Assembly (NCBI GenBank): GCA_963836405.1
Contig: CAWIJL010000013.1
Coordinates: 1 to 64,000 of the forward strand
DNA from: CAWIJJ01 sp963836405
GTDB taxonomy: Bacteria > Acidobacteriota > Terriglobia > Bryobacterales > Bryobacteraceae
Reading direction: 5' to 3'
Length of the DNA stretch: 64,000 nt
In this document: positions 1-7,990 of the stretch, piece after piece
How the letters are laid out: each line of letters starts with the position of its first letter
Numbering within the stretch: position 1 is the first letter of the stretch
The notes under the pieces: model-generated
The model's database searches: none
The model's input: only the letters and a program-made list of their open reading frames with translations
Told to the model about the DNA's origin: nothing
Program-made: the position numbers and the translations under genes

Positions 1-373
1 GGAAACTCCTGACGCAATCACAGGCAACTTCGATGCCCGTTGTCCGGCCGCCGAGGCATAGGATATTCATGTCATCATCCTCGACCCCCTGGCGCGCCGA
101 ATAATCGTCATGGCAGAGCGCCGCACGCGCGCCGTTCACTTTGTTGGCCGCTACCGAGGCGCCCACGCCGCTACCGCAAAGCAAGATGCCCCGCTCCACA
201 TTTCCGGTTACAACCGCCCGCGCGAGCGGGATTGCAAAGTCGGGGTAGTCATCAGCAGGGTCGAACACCGTGTTTCCAAAATCGATAACCTGGTGTCCTT
301 CCGCCGCCAGCCTTTTAACAAGCTGCTCCTTCATCTCAAAACCGCCGTGATCCGCGGCGATACCTACTCTCAT
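1..373 (-). CDS. rpiB: Ribose-5-phosphate isomerase B (3' end outside window)
   Basis: The reading frame from ATG at 373 runs off the left edge (124 residues visible, no stop). It opens with the RpiB/LacAB pattern GIAADHGGFEMK and contains the CGSGVG active-site loop with its cysteine and a following NKVNGARAALCHD stretch. RpiB interconverts ribose 5-phosphate and ribulose 5-phosphate in the cytoplasm. The start lies 10 bp after the transketolase stop, so it is the last visible gene of the phosphoketolase operon and would help supply pentose phosphates. The family is normally about 145-150 residues, so only the C-terminal tail is missing. Confidence 0.9.
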   Translation of the reverse strand, partial: MRVGIAADHGGFEMKEQLVKRLAAEGHQVIDFGNTVFDPADDYPDFAIPLARAVVTGNVERGILLCGSGVGASVAANKVNGARAALCHDDYSARQGVEDDDMNILCLGGRTTGIEVACDCVRSF

Positions 374-383
374 ACGTTCCCTC

Positions 384-2483
384 TCAGTCCGGAGATCTAT
401 GTTTGACAATCTGATTCTTCGCCGCGGTTACGATGTGATCCGCGGTGAACCCGAATTTCTTCAACAGTTGTTTGATAGGAGCTGACGCCCCGAAGGTTTC
501 TATCCCGATGTTCTGCCCATATGTTCCCGTGTATTTGGTCCAGCCGAAGTCCGAAGCTTCCTCCACGGAAACTCGCGCTCTCACGTGTGGGGGCAGAACA
601 GAGTTCCGGTACTCGCGATCCTGATCGTCAAACAGTTCCCATGACGGCATGCTGACTACCCGCGCGCGCACGCCCTGATTGGCCAATTGTTCATAAGCTT
701 CGAGACAGAGCGGAACTTCGCTGCCGGTTCCGATGAGAATTACTTCCGGATCGCCGTTCGGGGCGTCGGCCAGGATGTACGCGCCGCGCGCCAACCCGGA
801 CGCCGGGGCGTATCGGGAGCGGTCGATGGTGGGAACCGCCTGTCGCGTCAGCACCAGGGCGGCGGGCTCATGGTGCAGTTGGAGGATTATCTTCCATGCT
901 TCGCGGACTTCGTTCGCGTCGCACGGGCGGATCGTGATCAATCCAGGCATCGAGCGCATGTGCGCCAGTTGCTCGATGGGCTGATGAGTCGGGCCATCCT
1001 CACCGACTCCAATCGAATCGTGAGTGAAAATGTAAATCACCGGGATCTCCATCAAGGCGCTCAGGCGGAGCGCCCCCCGCATGTAATCCACGAAGATGAA
1101 AAAGCCGGAGCCAAACGGACGCAGCTTCACCAGGCTCATTCCGTTCAGGATCGCGCCCATAGCGTGCTCCCGGATTCCGAAATGGAAGTTGCGCCCCGCG
1201 TAATTCCCGGCCGAAAAGTCGCCCGAGCCGGCAAGGGTGAGCCGGGTCTTCGTGGACGGCGCCAGATCGGCGGACCCGCCGATCAGCCATGGAATGTTCT
1301 TGGCCACTGCATTCAGCACCGCCGCCGAGGACTCGCGTGTGGCCAGGCCCTTCGGGTCCGCGGGGAATTCGGGGAGGTCTCCGTCCCATCCTTCCGGAAG
1401 CTGCCGGTGCTGGATGCGAAACAGCTCGGCGGCAAGGTCGGGATAACGCTCGCGATACTCAGCGATTCGCTCAAACCAAGCGTCGCGCAGATCCTGTCCT
1501 CGCTTGCCGATCCCTTGCCGGAAGTGGTCGTAGACCTCAAGTGGCACGTAGAATTTCTTGTCTTCGGGCCAGCCGTAGTTCCGTTTGGCCAGACGAATCT
1601 CATCCTCGCCCAACGGCTCGCCGTGGGCGCCACTGGTATCCTGTTTGTGCGGCGCGCCATAGCCGATGTGGCTGTCGACGATGATCAGCGTGGGCCGGTC
1701 GCCGGTGCTTTGAAAGGTTCGGACCGCTCGGGCAAGCATCTCGAGATCGTTCGCGTCACCCACCCGGGTTACGTTCCACCCGTAGCCAATGAAGCGGGTG
1801 GCCACATCTTCCGTGAAAGCCAGAGCCGTATTGCCTTCGATCGTAATGTGATTGTTGTCGTAAATCCAGCAGAGGTTGGAGAGTCGCAGGTGTCCCGCGA
1901 GCGATGCGGCCTCGCCGGAGATCCCCTCCATCATGCAGCCATCTCCGCAAAGCGCGTAGACGTTGAAATCAAACAGTTCGAAGCCGGGGCGGTTGTATCG
2001 CGCTGCAAGCCACTGCCGTCCGATGGCCATTCCGACGCTGGTCGCAACGCCCTGACCGAGCGGCCCCGTTGTGCATTCGACGCCCGATGTCCAGCGATAC
2101 TCGGGATGGCCGGGACAGCGGCTATCCAACTGGCGGAATGCTTTCAGTGCGTCCAGCGGTACGGAGGGTTCGCCCAGGGTTTCATAGTCCTTGCTGACTG
2201 CCCGCACTTCCGTCAAATGCAGCAGCGCGTAGAGCAGTGTAGACGCATGGCCGATCGAGAGGACGAATCGGTCGCGATTGGGCCACACGGGGTCCTGCGG
2301 GTCGAAGCGCAGGAACTGTTGCCATAGGCAGTAGGCCACCGGCGCCATGGCCATGGGCGTACCGGGATGACCGGAGTTCGCCGCCTGAACTGCATCCATG
2401 GCGAGGGTGCGGATCGAATTGATGCTGGTCAACTCGATCCCAGATTGTGCTGACACGTCTGGCGTCTCGATTCCTGCGCTCAT
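384..2483 (-). CDS. tkt: Transketolase
   Basis: Thiamine-diphosphate enzyme of 699 residues moving two-carbon units between sugar phosphates. Visible: N-terminal SGHPGTPMAMAP, the TPP/Mg motif CGDGCMMEGISGEAASLAGHL-type region, and the pyrimidine-domain HFGIREHAMGAILNGM. ATG at 2483 is preferred because GAGGGAG lies just upstream and it starts 17 bp after the phosphoketolase stop; longer upstream starts would overlap that gene. Sitting between phosphoketolase and RpiB, it would make xylulose 5-phosphate from fructose 6-phosphate and glyceraldehyde 3-phosphate to feed phosphoketolase. Length is normal for the family. Confidence 0.95.
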   Translation of the reverse strand: MSAGIETPDVSAQSGIELTSINSIRTLAMDAVQAANSGHPGTPMAMAPVAYCLWQQFLRFDPQDPVWPNRDRFVLSIGHASTLLYALLHLTEVRAVSKDYETLGEPSVPLDALKAFRQLDSRCPGHPEYRWTSGVECTTGPLGQGVATSVGMAIGRQWLAARYNRPGFELFDFNVYALCGDGCMMEGISGEAASLAGHLRLSNLCWIYDNNHITIEGNTALAFTEDVATRFIGYGWNVTRVGDANDLEMLARAVRTFQSTGDRPTLIIVDSHIGYGAPHKQDTSGAHGEPLGEDEIRLAKRNYGWPEDKKFYVPLEVYDHFRQGIGKRGQDLRDAWFERIAEYRERYPDLAAELFRIQHRQLPEGWDGDLPEFPADPKGLATRESSAAVLNAVAKNIPWLIGGSADLAPSTKTRLTLAGSGDFSAGNYAGRNFHFGIREHAMGAILNGMSLVKLRPFGSGFFIFVDYMRGALRLSALMEIPVIYIFTHDSIGVGEDGPTHQPIEQLAHMRSMPGLITIRPCDANEVREAWKIILQLHHEPAALVLTRQAVPTIDRSRYAPASGLARGAYILADAPNGDPEVILIGTGSEVPLCLEAYEQLANQGVRARVVSMPSWELFDDQDREYRNSVLPPHVRARVSVEEASDFGWTKYTGTYGQNIGIETFGASAPIKQLLKKFGFTADHIVTAAKNQIVKHRSPD

Positions 2484-2500
2484 CCGGATCTCCCTCGTTC

Positions 2501-4942
2501 TTACTTGTTGGGCCATCGCCAGCCCGTAATGTCCGGGGCGTCGATGCCATGTTCGTATGCGTGCCGGCGGCAGGCGATCTGACAATTGCGGAATTTCTCC
2601 TTGGCATGCGCGCCAACGCGCTGGAGGCTGGGGACGCGGTCGATGGCGTCAATTGCAAGACTGAAACGGTCGGTTTCGTTGTTGATCGCCAGTTCCATCG
2701 GCGTATTGATGTTCCCTTTTTCCTTGTAGCCGCGCACATGCAGGTTCTTGTGGTTGGTGCGCCGGTAGGTCAACCGGTGAACCAGCCACGGGTACCCATG
2801 GAAATTGAAGATGATCGGCTTATCCAAGGTGAACAGGGAGTCGAAGTCCTTGTCGGAGAGTCCGTGAGGATGCTCGGTACTGGGCTGGAGTTTGAATAGG
2901 TCGACGACGTTGACGAACCGGACTTTGAGTTCCGGGAATTCCTCACGCAACAGGGCGGTGGCGGCCAGAGCCTCCTGGGTGGGGATGTCGCCGGCCGCGG
3001 CGAAAACAACATCCGGTTCGCATCCGCAATCGTTACTCGCCCAGTCCCAGATCCCGATGCCCTTGGTGCAGTGCTCGATCGCGGCTTCCATATTCAGATA
3101 TTGCAGGTGGAGCTGCTTGTCCGACACGATCACGTTAATGTAGTTCTCACTTCGCAGGCAGTGGTCGGCAACGGAGAGGAGGCAGTTCGCATCCGGTGGA
3201 AGATAGATGCGGGTGACGGCCGCGCTTTTGTTGAGCACTACGTCGAGGAAGCCGGGGTCCTGATGCGTGAAGCCGTTGTGGTCCTGCCTCCAGACCGTCG
3301 ATGTGATCAGCAGGTTTAGTGATGCGATGTCGCGCCGCCAGGAGAGCTGATTGCAGATCGACAACCACTTCGCGTGCTGGTTGAACATCGAGTCGATTAC
3401 GTGTACAAACGCTTCGTAGGAAGAGAAGAAGCCGTGTCTTCCGGTCAAGAGGTAACCTTCGAGCATGCCCTCCATGGTGTGCTCGCTGAGCATCTCGACG
3501 ACGCGGCCATCCGGCGCCAGTTCGGTGCCGTCCTGGTCTTCGGGGAAATACTCGGCAATCCAGAACTTCTTCGAGACCTGGTAAATTGCGTGGAGCTTGT
3601 TGGAAGTGTTTTCGTCGGGCCCGAACACACGGAAGTTCGTCATGTTAAGCTTCATGACGTCTCTCAGGAACGTGCCCAGCGGAGGGACATTTTCGACCTC
3701 GATCGCCCCGGGCCGGTCAACCTTGACGGCGTAGTCGGAGAAGGGCGGCAGACGCAGAGCTTTCTTGAGAACTCCACCGTTCGCGTGCGGATTGGCGCTC
3801 ATCCGGCGCTGGCCCACAGGCGCGAGTTCCTTCAACTCGGGGATCAGCTTACCGTTCTGATCAAACAGTTCCTCGGGCCTCTGTGCGCGCATCCACTGCT
3901 CAAGAATCTGCAGTTGCGCGGGGTTTTTCTTGACTTCGGTGAGTGGAACCTGGTGGGCCCGCCAAAAGCCCTCGACTCTGTGGCCGCCGACCTCAAACGG
4001 GGCGCCCCAGCCCTTGGGGGAACGCAGAACAATCATGGGCCAGCGCGGCCGGTGTGCCACGCCGCTCCGCCTGCATTCCTGCTGTTGCAGCCGGATTTCC
4101 CGGACGCAATGTTCCACCGTCGCCGCCATCGCCTGGTGCATGCTGTCGGGATCGGATCCCTCGACGAAGTAGGGCGTCCAGCCGTAGCCCCGGAAAAGCT
4201 CCTCTATCTCCTCGTGAGTGATCCGGGCCAACAGAGTGGGATTGTTGATTTTGTATCCGTTCAGATGGAGGATCGGCAGAACGGCGCCGTCTCGAACCGG
4301 GTTGAGGAACTTGCTGATGTGCCACGATGTTGCCAACGGCCCGGTTTCCGCCTCGCCATCGCCCACCACGGCGGCGACAATCAAATCCGGATTATCGAAA
4401 GCGGCGCCACAGGCGTGCGATAGAACGTAGCCCAGTTCACCGCCTTCGTGAATAGAGCCGGGCGTCTCGGGGGTGCAGTGACTCCCGATCCCGCCGGGAA
4501 ACGAAAACTGCTTGAAGAACTCGCGCAGCCCTCGCTCGTCTTCGCTCTTGTCCGGATAAACTTCCGAGTACCCACCCTCAAGGTAGCCAGGCGCCAGGAC
4601 TCCCGGGGCACCGTGCCCGGGACCGGCCATGAAGATCATGTTCAGGTCGAACTTCTTGATCAGACGGTTTAGATGGAGATACGCGAACGCCAATCCGGGG
4701 CTGGACCCCCAATGGCCCAGCAGGCGGTTCTTAATGTGTTCGGGCTTGAGGGGCTCTTTCAGGAGGGGATTGTCCTGAAGGTAGATCATGCCCAGCGCCA
4801 GGTAGTTACATGCCCGCCAATAAGCGTGAGTCTTCTTTAGCTCCGATTCGCTCAGCGGCGATCCCGCAATCGTGGATCGTGCGATCCCATAAGCGCTCAG
4901 CAAATCGCTGGAGGGTTGTTCCGTTTCTATAAGGGGCGTCAT
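2501..4942 (-). CDS. xfp: Phosphoketolase (Xfp family)
   Basis: 813 residues, TPP-dependent cleavage of xylulose 5-phosphate (and possibly fructose 6-phosphate) to acetyl phosphate plus an aldose phosphate. Both family signatures are visible: EGGELGYVLSHACGAA and GDGEAETGPLATSWH, followed by LHLNGYKINNPT; N-terminal WGSSPGLAFAYLHLNR and GPGHGAPG fit as well. Start ATG 4942 follows AAAAAGGAG; the frame is open 19 codons further upstream but without support. It has its own candidate sigma-54 promoter at 5033-5050, 254 bp after the acetate kinase stop. Acetyl phosphate made here is the substrate of the neighbouring AckA. Confidence 0.96.
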   Translation of the reverse strand: MTPLIETEQPSSDLLSAYGIARSTIAGSPLSESELKKTHAYWRACNYLALGMIYLQDNPLLKEPLKPEHIKNRLLGHWGSSPGLAFAYLHLNRLIKKFDLNMIFMAGPGHGAPGVLAPGYLEGGYSEVYPDKSEDERGLREFFKQFSFPGGIGSHCTPETPGSIHEGGELGYVLSHACGAAFDNPDLIVAAVVGDGEAETGPLATSWHISKFLNPVRDGAVLPILHLNGYKINNPTLLARITHEEIEELFRGYGWTPYFVEGSDPDSMHQAMAATVEHCVREIRLQQQECRRSGVAHRPRWPMIVLRSPKGWGAPFEVGGHRVEGFWRAHQVPLTEVKKNPAQLQILEQWMRAQRPEELFDQNGKLIPELKELAPVGQRRMSANPHANGGVLKKALRLPPFSDYAVKVDRPGAIEVENVPPLGTFLRDVMKLNMTNFRVFGPDENTSNKLHAIYQVSKKFWIAEYFPEDQDGTELAPDGRVVEMLSEHTMEGMLEGYLLTGRHGFFSSYEAFVHVIDSMFNQHAKWLSICNQLSWRRDIASLNLLITSTVWRQDHNGFTHQDPGFLDVVLNKSAAVTRIYLPPDANCLLSVADHCLRSENYINVIVSDKQLHLQYLNMEAAIEHCTKGIGIWDWASNDCGCEPDVVFAAAGDIPTQEALAATALLREEFPELKVRFVNVVDLFKLQPSTEHPHGLSDKDFDSLFTLDKPIIFNFHGYPWLVHRLTYRRTNHKNLHVRGYKEKGNINTPMELAINNETDRFSLAIDAIDRVPSLQRVGAHAKEKFRNCQIACRRHAYEHGIDAPDITGWRWPNK

Positions 4943-5032
4943 TCCGTAAACTCCTTTTTGGCGGACGAGATACTCAAGCTCGACGAAAGACCTTGGCATA
5001 CTTCTGCGACGGTTCGGCTATCACAGGTCCTC

Positions 5033-5050
5033 TAGCATTCAATTGGCCAA
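5033..5050 (-). promoter_or_regulatory. Candidate sigma-54 (-24/-12) promoter of xfp
   Basis: On the minus strand TGGCCAATTGAATGCT gives TGG-N10-GC. The predicted transcript start near 5023 leaves a leader of about 80 nt before the phosphoketolase ATG. A palindromic candidate activator site lies about 95 bp upstream. Confidence 0.6.
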
Positions 5051-5141
5051 TAGGCTCGGACCGCAGCAGGGCTGGGTCAACGGGATGCAGGAGGGTTGCG
5101 TGGCGTTTGAGCCTCGACAGGTCAGATGCGTGTCGGTGCCG

Positions 5142-5168
5142 TCGGCAGATGCCTGTGTCTTCTGCCGA
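5142..5168. promoter_or_regulatory. Candidate activator palindrome upstream of xfp
   Basis: Inverted repeat TCGGCAG-N13-CTGCCGA in the ackA-xfp gap. Arms and 13-bp spacer match the element upstream of EBP1 (10130-10160). Confidence 0.5.
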
Positions 5169-5196
5169 AATTGGGCGCAGTGCCATGACAGACCTT

Positions 5197-6441
5197 TTAC
5201 GCCGGGTGCGGCTGGCCCAGAACGCAGCGTACTGTATCGCGCGCAATCAGCAGTTCCTCGTTCGTAGGAATAACCCAGGCGTGTAGTCTCGACCCGTCGT
5301 TACTGATTCGGCCCTCACGCCCCACGATCTGATCGTTTTGAATGGCATCCAGGGTCAGGCCGGCCCACTCCAGGCCCGCGCAGATGCGGCCACGGATCTC
5401 GGGCGAATTCTCTCCAATGCCGCCAGTGAACACGATCGCATCAGCACCGCCCATGGATGCCAGGTATGCGCCGATATACTTCCGTGCCCGATAGCAGAAG
5501 ACCTCGATAGCCAGGCGCACGCGCCGATCGTCGTGCTCCCTGAGTTCCTGCTCCAGGACCTTCATGTCATTGGTCAGGCCCGAGATGCCCAGCAGTCCGG
5601 ACTGCGTGTTCAGAAGAGATTCGACTTCGTGTGTGGAGAGCCCTTCCTTGGTTGCGATGAGGTTGACGATCGCCGCGTCGAGATCGCCAGAGCGCGTTCC
5701 CATCACCAAGCCCTCAAGCGGCGTCATGCCCATGGAGGTATCTACGCTGTGCCCTGCACGGACTGCCGCGGCTGAGCAGCCGTTGCCCAGGTGCAGCGTG
5801 ATCACATGCGTTTGTTCGCGTGTCAGCCCGTGCAATGTCCGGTAGCGAAACGCCACGTACCGGTGTGACGTTCCGTGAAATCCATAGCGCCGGATGCGAT
5901 GGCGGCGGTAGAGATGGTAGGGCAGCGCGTACAGGTAGGCGTACTCGGGAATCGATGTGTGAAAAGCGGTGTCGAAGACTGCGACTTGCGGCGTCGCCTG
6001 GCCGAAGATCTCCCGCAACGCCCGAATTCCTCGCAGATTATTAGGATTGTGGAGCGGCGCGAGGTCGATGCAGTCTTCGATTCCCTTCAGCACTTCATCG
6101 TCGATGATGACCGATTCCTTGAATAGCTCGCCGCCATGCACTACGCGGTGGCCTGCAGCATGGATGTCTCCCAGACTCCGAATCCCGTCGATTCCGGAGC
6201 CATCCGATGCCAGCCAGCGCAGCACATAGTCGAGTGCCGCGGACACGTCGCGGATCGGCGCGGTCAGCTTCTGCCGGAAACCTGCGCGGTTCTGCACAGT
6301 GATGATCGCCTGCCCGCCAATTCGCTCCACCTGCCCACGGCACAGGAGCTCATCCCGGTCCTGCCTGATTCGCTCCAGGTCCGTGGCAATCACCTGGAAC
6401 TTCAGGCTGGAGCTTCCCGCATTGACGACGAAGACGTTCAT
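5197..6441 (-). CDS. ackA: Acetate kinase
   Basis: 414 residues; converts acetyl phosphate plus ADP to acetate plus ATP in the cytoplasm. Visible ASKHA-fold motifs: N-terminal VNAGSSSLKFQVI, GFHGTSHRYV, HLGNGCSAAAV and TGGIGENSPEIR. ATG 6441 follows the stop of the small upstream gene within TGATATG, which suggests translational coupling; no strong Shine-Dalgarno is seen. With phosphoketolase downstream it yields ATP without oxidation. No phosphotransacetylase gene is in the window, so the output may be acetate rather than acetyl-CoA. Confidence 0.96.
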   Translation of the reverse strand: MNVFVVNAGSSSLKFQVIATDLERIRQDRDELLCRGQVERIGGQAIITVQNRAGFRQKLTAPIRDVSAALDYVLRWLASDGSGIDGIRSLGDIHAAGHRVVHGGELFKESVIIDDEVLKGIEDCIDLAPLHNPNNLRGIRALREIFGQATPQVAVFDTAFHTSIPEYAYLYALPYHLYRRHRIRRYGFHGTSHRYVAFRYRTLHGLTREQTHVITLHLGNGCSAAAVRAGHSVDTSMGMTPLEGLVMGTRSGDLDAAIVNLIATKEGLSTHEVESLLNTQSGLLGISGLTNDMKVLEQELREHDDRRVRLAIEVFCYRARKYIGAYLASMGGADAIVFTGGIGENSPEIRGRICAGLEWAGLTLDAIQNDQIVGREGRISNDGSRLHAWVIPTNEELLIARDTVRCVLGQPHPA

Positions 6442-6442
6442 A

Positions 6443-6670
6443 TCAGGAAGGACGAGTCATCTGCGCGGCGCGCGCGACCGGTACGGGACCGAGCGAGATT
6501 CGGCCACTAACCAGTTTCTCATTGTTGCTCCGCCACGGCGCGATCGTTACGTCGCGCTCCCACGGGACCGGATACTCTCGTCCGCATGTGCGGCACTCGT
6601 AATGACCATGAGAAGGCCACATTGGCGACCCGTGCATCGTCCTGCACCAGATTGTAGCGAGATAAACCAT
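6443..6670 (-). CDS. Small zinc-ribbon-like protein of unknown function
   Basis: 75 residues. Start ATG 6670 is placed by AGGAG 8 bp upstream; the longer open frame has no support. The N-terminal half contains WCRTMHG, PSHGHYECRTCGREYPVPWE, i.e. a CxxC pair plus an additional Cys and several His/Trp, suggesting a metal-binding knuckle. The C-terminal half is basic and featureless. It lies between the TPR gene and acetate kinase in the sigma-54-type operon, with its stop 1 bp before the ackA ATG. Function unknown; similar short proteins with this motif are, to my recollection, frequent in Acidobacteriota. Confidence 0.7.
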   Translation of the reverse strand: MVYLATIWCRTMHGSPMWPSHGHYECRTCGREYPVPWERDVTIAPWRSNNEKLVSGRISLGPVPVARAAQMTRPS

Positions 6671-6747
6671 TTCATTTGCTCCTATATGTTTCGCAGCTGC
6701 AAGATAAGGTCCAAAGCAATTGCCCTCTCCACGATCGAAGTGCCGGC

Positions 6748-7644
6748 CTATTCTGTCGCCCTGCATTTCGGACGCAACTGCCGAACCGATTGCAGGAGCG
6801 CCGCTGCTTCGCGGCGAGACGGATCCTCAGGCGTGATCTGCATCGCGAGGTATCTATCGAGAAGCGCTTCGGCCTGTTCTAATTTGCGCTTGCTCTGGAT
6901 ATTTGCAGCCGCGTGGGCATACAGCGCTTTCGGGGAGCGCGGATCGTGGTCCTCGGCGGCCTGGAAAATTGCGTCGCTCTCGCCATACCTGCCGCGAGAG
7001 GAGAGAAACGCCGCAAGATCGAGCTGGCGTCCCACTTCATTCGGATCTGCGGAGAGGGCGGCGCGAAACTCCCGTTCCGCGGTATCGAAGTCCTTGCGCT
7101 TTTCGGCGAGCCTGGCGAGCGCCCAGTGATATTCCGCCGCATTCAGGCCCCCGAAACGCCTGGCAATGTTCTCGGCCTTGTCCAACCCTCCACCGACGAT
7201 TCCAGGCGCCTGCAGATAGTATTCGAAGACGTCGCTCAATGCTTCCAGGTTCGAAGTGTCGAGTTCTACGGCACGCTCAAAAGCATGCACCGTCTTCCTG
7301 GCATATCCGAGCGCCGACAGGAAGCTGGATTGTTCCGCCAAGCGTCCGTAGGCCCTGCCGAGCCAGTCATAATATTCCGAACTGGCGCTATCCTGGCCGA
7401 GAGCTTTCTCAAGACTAGCGACGGACTGCCTGTACTGGCCGTCCATGAACAACGCTTTGCCCAAAAGGGCATCGGCGGCAGCGCTTCGGCTTTCAAACGC
7501 CTGCAGCGCGTCAATCGCCCGTCCGTACTCCGTTCTCTGGTACAGTTCTTTCGCCCGGGCCAAGTCCAATCTCGGTGATCGCCCGAACGTGACCGTGGTC
7601 AGCGATGTGGTGACGATGATGATGAAGAGCCAATGCGAGGGCAT
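6748..7644 (-). CDS. Tetratricopeptide-repeat protein, probably exported
   Basis: 298 residues. Residues about 4-21 form a hydrophobic signal/anchor segment followed by polar sequence. The rest consists of TPR-like helical pairs, for example ADALLGKALFMDGQYRQSV, SSEYYDWLGRAYGRLAEQS and AEYHWALARLAEKRKDFD. TPRs usually mediate protein-protein contact; no enzymatic domain is seen. It is the first gene after the candidate sigma-54 promoter at 7713-7728 and precedes the Zn-type protein and ackA, so it seems to be the lead gene of the phosphoketolase operon. Its role there is unknown. Confidence 0.8.
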   Translation of the reverse strand: MPSHWLFIIIVTTSLTTVTFGRSPRLDLARAKELYQRTEYGRAIDALQAFESRSAAADALLGKALFMDGQYRQSVASLEKALGQDSASSEYYDWLGRAYGRLAEQSSFLSALGYARKTVHAFERAVELDTSNLEALSDVFEYYLQAPGIVGGGLDKAENIARRFGGLNAAEYHWALARLAEKRKDFDTAEREFRAALSADPNEVGRQLDLAAFLSSRGRYGESDAIFQAAEDHDPRSPKALYAHAAANIQSKRKLEQAEALLDRYLAMQITPEDPSRREAAALLQSVRQLRPKCRATE

Positions 7645-7712
7645 GCCATCCAGAGTGCATTCGGCGGCCCACTTCTCAATTCCGGCTATCCTCTTGAAGA
7701 ATTGGTCTGAGT

Positions 7713-7728
7713 TGCGGTTTCGGTGCCA
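7713..7728 (-). promoter_or_regulatory. Candidate sigma-54 promoter of the TPR-ackA-xfp operon
   Basis: Minus strand TGGCACCGAAACCGCA: TGGCAC is the textbook -24 box, with GC 10 bp on. Predicted start near 7702, leader about 58 nt. Confidence 0.65.
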
Positions 7729-7756
7729 GCCGAATCCCTAAAGTTCGGCGGTAAGA

Positions 7757-7784
7757 TGCCGAAGCAAGTGCCGGGAATTCGGCA
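7757..7784. promoter_or_regulatory. Candidate activator palindrome for the TPR-ackA operon
   Basis: TGCCGAA-N14-TTCGGCA, with an internal GCAAGTGCCGG core shared with sites at 11227-11263 and 29764-29800. Its centre lies about 43 bp upstream of the -24 box. Confidence 0.5.
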
Positions 7785-7990
7785 CCGATGAGCGGATAAG
7801 TCTTTGTCGAGATAGGTGACCCGCTTCGGTAATCGACCTGCAAGGTTATTGTCGTGCTCTTACTTGTAAACCTAAACGATGGGAAACGGCGGAAACATCT
7901 GCTGTCCGATCTCTCCTATCTCTTGATCACCGTTCTTCCGTGGGGGGTATTGCTCTGGCTGATGTGGCCGCGCAGGTGAGGCTGCAGCCT

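Noticed and set aside
687..2327. Long plus-strand ORF (546 aa) opposite transketolase
   Set aside because: Mirror image of a highly conserved gene on the other strand; amino-acid composition is not protein-like and no domain is visible.
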